A stretch of 64,000 bases of DNA, from positions 1,102,662 to 1,166,661 of the forward strand of contig NC_000961.1 of assembly GCF_000011105.1 (NCBI RefSeq), read 5' to 3'. This stretch comes from Pyrococcus horikoshii OT3. GTDB lineage: Archaea; Methanobacteriota_B; Thermococci; Thermococcales; Thermococcaceae. The notes beneath the pieces were generated by a model. The model saw nothing but the letters and a program-made list of their open reading frames with translations. It searched no databases and was not told where the DNA came from. The translations under genes and the position numbers were made by a program. Positions 61,405-64,000 of this stretch are shown here, piece after piece (position 1 is the stretch's first letter; every line of letters begins with the position of its first letter).

Positions 61405-62682
<1,278 letters not shown>

Positions 62683-62766
62683 GTTATTTTTCTCCTTTTC
62701 CTTTCATTTTTATATGTAATACTTGGATCCAATTCTCTCCCCGATATGGGGCTTTTTAAAACGTTA

Positions 62767-63120
62767 TCAAGTTTTATTGTAGGCGATAAATCCCTCTCTA
62801 AACCAGCTGGGATAGGGAGCCAAGCTTTCTCCACATAGAGCCTCTCTCTTATACCTCTCCCAAAGATCATCTCTTTTTCGCTTTCCCCTTCTCCACCTCA
62901 AGATACAAATACCATAGTAAATTCGAAGAGTTCTTCTTTACAAGTAGAAAAGCCAACTATCTCTCTTCGCTTTGAGAGAAAATTCACGAGCAATAGAAAT
63001 ATATTCTAACGGAGGATGAAGTAGTGGAGCTTCATCTATCAAATACTACTAACCCCACTTCAGCTAAGCTTCTTACTATCTTTAGATGCTTTTTCTGCTG
63101 AGGTTAGTTTCATATTAATA
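62767..63120 (-). pseudogene. Degraded coding remnant, family not recognised
   Basis: On the minus strand one frame shows protein-like text broken by stops. Near 63035-62944 it reads LIDEAPLLHPPLEYISIARE followed by FSLKAKRDSWLFYL; after a TAA (62940-62938) the same frame continues with RRTLRIYYGI, RRGKRKRDDLWERYKREA and APYPSWFREGFIAYNKT, ending at 62767. Upstream the text shifts frame (HLKIVRSLAEVGLVVFD). Several stops and a shift point to an old, decayed gene. I cannot name the family; a mobile-element or ATPase origin is possible. Confidence 0.4.
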
Positions 63121-63297
63121 ACCACTGGAACTTTCTCTCTAAGCGCGAGTTTAAAAATTTGAGCGTGATATTTCCTTTCCCTCGAAACGGATCACTAAGA
63201 GTGGATACCCTTATGGGAGTAATTGTCAAACCCTCCTTTATTAGACCACTAAGAGGCCTTTTGATAAGGGATGCCTTTGATGGGTTCCAGTTTATGA
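63121..63297. other. Unassigned stretch
   Basis: This 177-base stretch between two gene remnants holds a minus-strand frame of moderate quality (around RYLINWNPSKASLIKRPLSG), continuing to about 63350. It has no clear start or ribosome site, and I cannot relate it to a family. It is probably part of the same decayed region. Confidence 0.3.
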
Positions 63298-63609
63298 GAT
63301 ACCGAGCTACTGCAGGGACTGATTCTAAGTGAAATAATTGACAAGGCAAGCTCTTTCGAGGGGAGCGGAAACTGGCACGAGAGGAAGTTCTTCCTGATGT
63401 ACGATTTAAGTAACGAGGAAGTCAAGGAATCGCTGAGAAAGGTGAAGCCCCTCGGCTTTAAGGGAGTTATCTACGCGACAACAGCTCCAAACTCTCTGAC
63501 CATGAAGCTCAACGAGCTTATAGAGGAGTGGCTTAAGAAGGATGCCTACTTCCGCCAGCTCAGGAGGATGAAGAAGGGGCCGTGCCTGAATATTGAGGGG
63601 TCTGGTTAG
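63298..63609 (+). pseudogene. 5'-truncated gene, DUF3783-like C-terminus
   Basis: The frame following a stop at 63295-63297 has good coding character but no start before ATG 63397: LILSEIIDKASSFEGSGNWH, ERKFFLMYDLSNEEVKESLR, GFKGVIYATTAPNSLTMKLN, then ELIEEWLKKDAYFRQL. The segment from HERKFFLMYDLS on resembles the C-terminal DUF3783 domain of archaeal proteins, from memory. The N-terminal half is missing and replaced by unrelated text, so this looks like a deletion or recombination scar. Confidence 0.5.
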
Positions 63610-63612
63610 ATT

Positions 63613-63921
63613 TCAATTAGATTTCAAGGTGTATTCCTTCGGTTTTATAATTCTTATGAAGCTGTCGTTCCTCTTTTTGAATTCCTCTGGCTTGATGAGC
63701 ACGGGGCTTATTAGCTCTACGTACCTAAGAAGGACCTCTGTTACCAGCTCAATTACTCCCTCAAAATCAACCTCCCCAACTATCAGAACATCAATGTCGC
63801 TCTCCTTATCGTAGTCATCCCTGGCATAGGAACCGAACAAAAAGAGCCCCTCTATCGAGCTTCCAAAGCGTTCCTTTTAAAGCTTTAAAAACTCGTTAAG
63901 GGCCTGGGCCTTTTTGTCCAT
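63613..63921 (-). pseudogene. MNT nucleotidyltransferase antitoxin with in-frame ochre codon
   Basis: From ATG 63921 the frame reads MDKKAQALNEFLKL, then TAA (63879-63877, codon 15), then KERFGSSIEGLFLFGSYARD and DYDKESDIDVLIVGEVDF. The catalytic GSX10DXD site of minimal nucleotidyltransferases is intact after the stop. Restoring one base (TTA for TAA, giving FLKLLKERFG) would make a normal protein of about 102 residues. A TTG at 63840 is the only restart and cuts into the fold. It overlaps the upstream HEPN gene. Confidence 0.75.
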
Positions 63922-64000
63922 TTTTAACCTCCTCCAGAACACTTTTAATTCTCTCCAGGAAGCGCTCAGCACTTTCAACAACGTTTTCAGCTTCCTCATA
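63896..64000 (-). CDS. HEPN-domain protein C-terminus (partial, probable toxin)
   Basis: The last 34 codons of a minus-strand gene enter from the right edge: YEEAENVVESAERFLERIKS, then VLEEVKNGQKGPGP. It is helical, and its stop lies 25 bases inside the MNT gene. HEPN genes are regularly followed by an overlapping MNT gene in archaeal toxin-antitoxin pairs, so the neighbour supports the call. The catalytic RX4-6H motif would lie outside the visible part. Confidence 0.5.
   Translation of the reverse strand, partial: YEEAENVVESAERFLERIKSVLEEVKNGQKGPGP

Overview
This window is chromosomal DNA of a hyperthermophilic euryarchaeon of the genus Pyrococcus, most likely P. horikoshii. The evidence is a cytosolic sulfhydrogenase operon (hydB-hydG-hydD-hydA), a tungsten formaldehyde ferredoxin oxidoreductase, the Pyrococcus-type CRISPR repeat, archaeal TATA promoters, GGTGA ribosome sites, and a glutamate/aspartate transporter that agrees along its whole length with what I remember of GltPh from P. 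horikoshii. No database search was possible; names rest on recognised motifs and recalled family sequences.

Layout. 1-7.7 kb: an RNA-type methyltransferase, an ICMT-like methyltransferase, two NifX-like proteins, a beta-RFAP synthase-like GHMP protein, the AGOG 8-oxoguanine glycosylase, an ABC exporter, an EF-Tu-domain protein and a TatD-like hydrolase. 7.7-12 kb: a FecBCD-type metal/cofactor importer operon headed by an FmdE protein, with a CcdA-like thiol membrane protein upstream. 12-15 kb: small hypotheticals, TruA and a MptE-like pterin pyrophosphokinase. 15.1-24.8 kb: a CRISPR array of 18 repeats with its leader and a type I-B (Cst/Tneap) cas module (cas2, cas1, cas4, cas3, cas5, cas7, cas8, cas6). 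24.8-38 kb: housekeeping genes (carbamoyltransferase, AK6, HtpX, Dph6, m5U methyltransferase, prolyl oligopeptidase, L34e-cmk-L14e, HDAC-like, PEBP-like). 38-47 kb: tRNA-Ile and tRNA-Glu, an EamA protein, AglB, a DUF2118 protein, FOR, malic enzyme, an Ldh2-type dehydrogenase and a Vps4-like AAA ATPase. 47-61 kb: Hel308, carbamate kinase, the methylmalonyl-CoA decarboxylase Na+ pump, an M20 peptidase, the sulfhydrogenase operon, a DUF1884 protein and tRNA-Leu. 61-64 kb: GltPh, then a decayed stretch ending in a damaged HEPN/MNT toxin-antitoxin pair.

Beyond genes, three intergenic or overlapping stretches (14325-14382 minus, 28505-28564 plus, 61032-61090 minus) have complete archaeal C/D box guide RNA architecture (C, D', C', D with 12-13 nt guides). 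Three promoters carry the extended SurR motif GTTn3AACn5GTT just upstream of a TATA box. One is the expected site at the sulfhydrogenase operon. The other two are at the FmdE/FecBCD operon and at ccdA, suggesting that this metal-import and thiol-redox locus belongs to the sulfur-responsive regulon.

Three otherwise intact genes are interrupted by a single in-frame stop codon: cas4 (TAG), an archaeal DUF234 ATPase (TGA) and the MNT antitoxin (TAA). A fourth remnant near 63 kb is more decayed.
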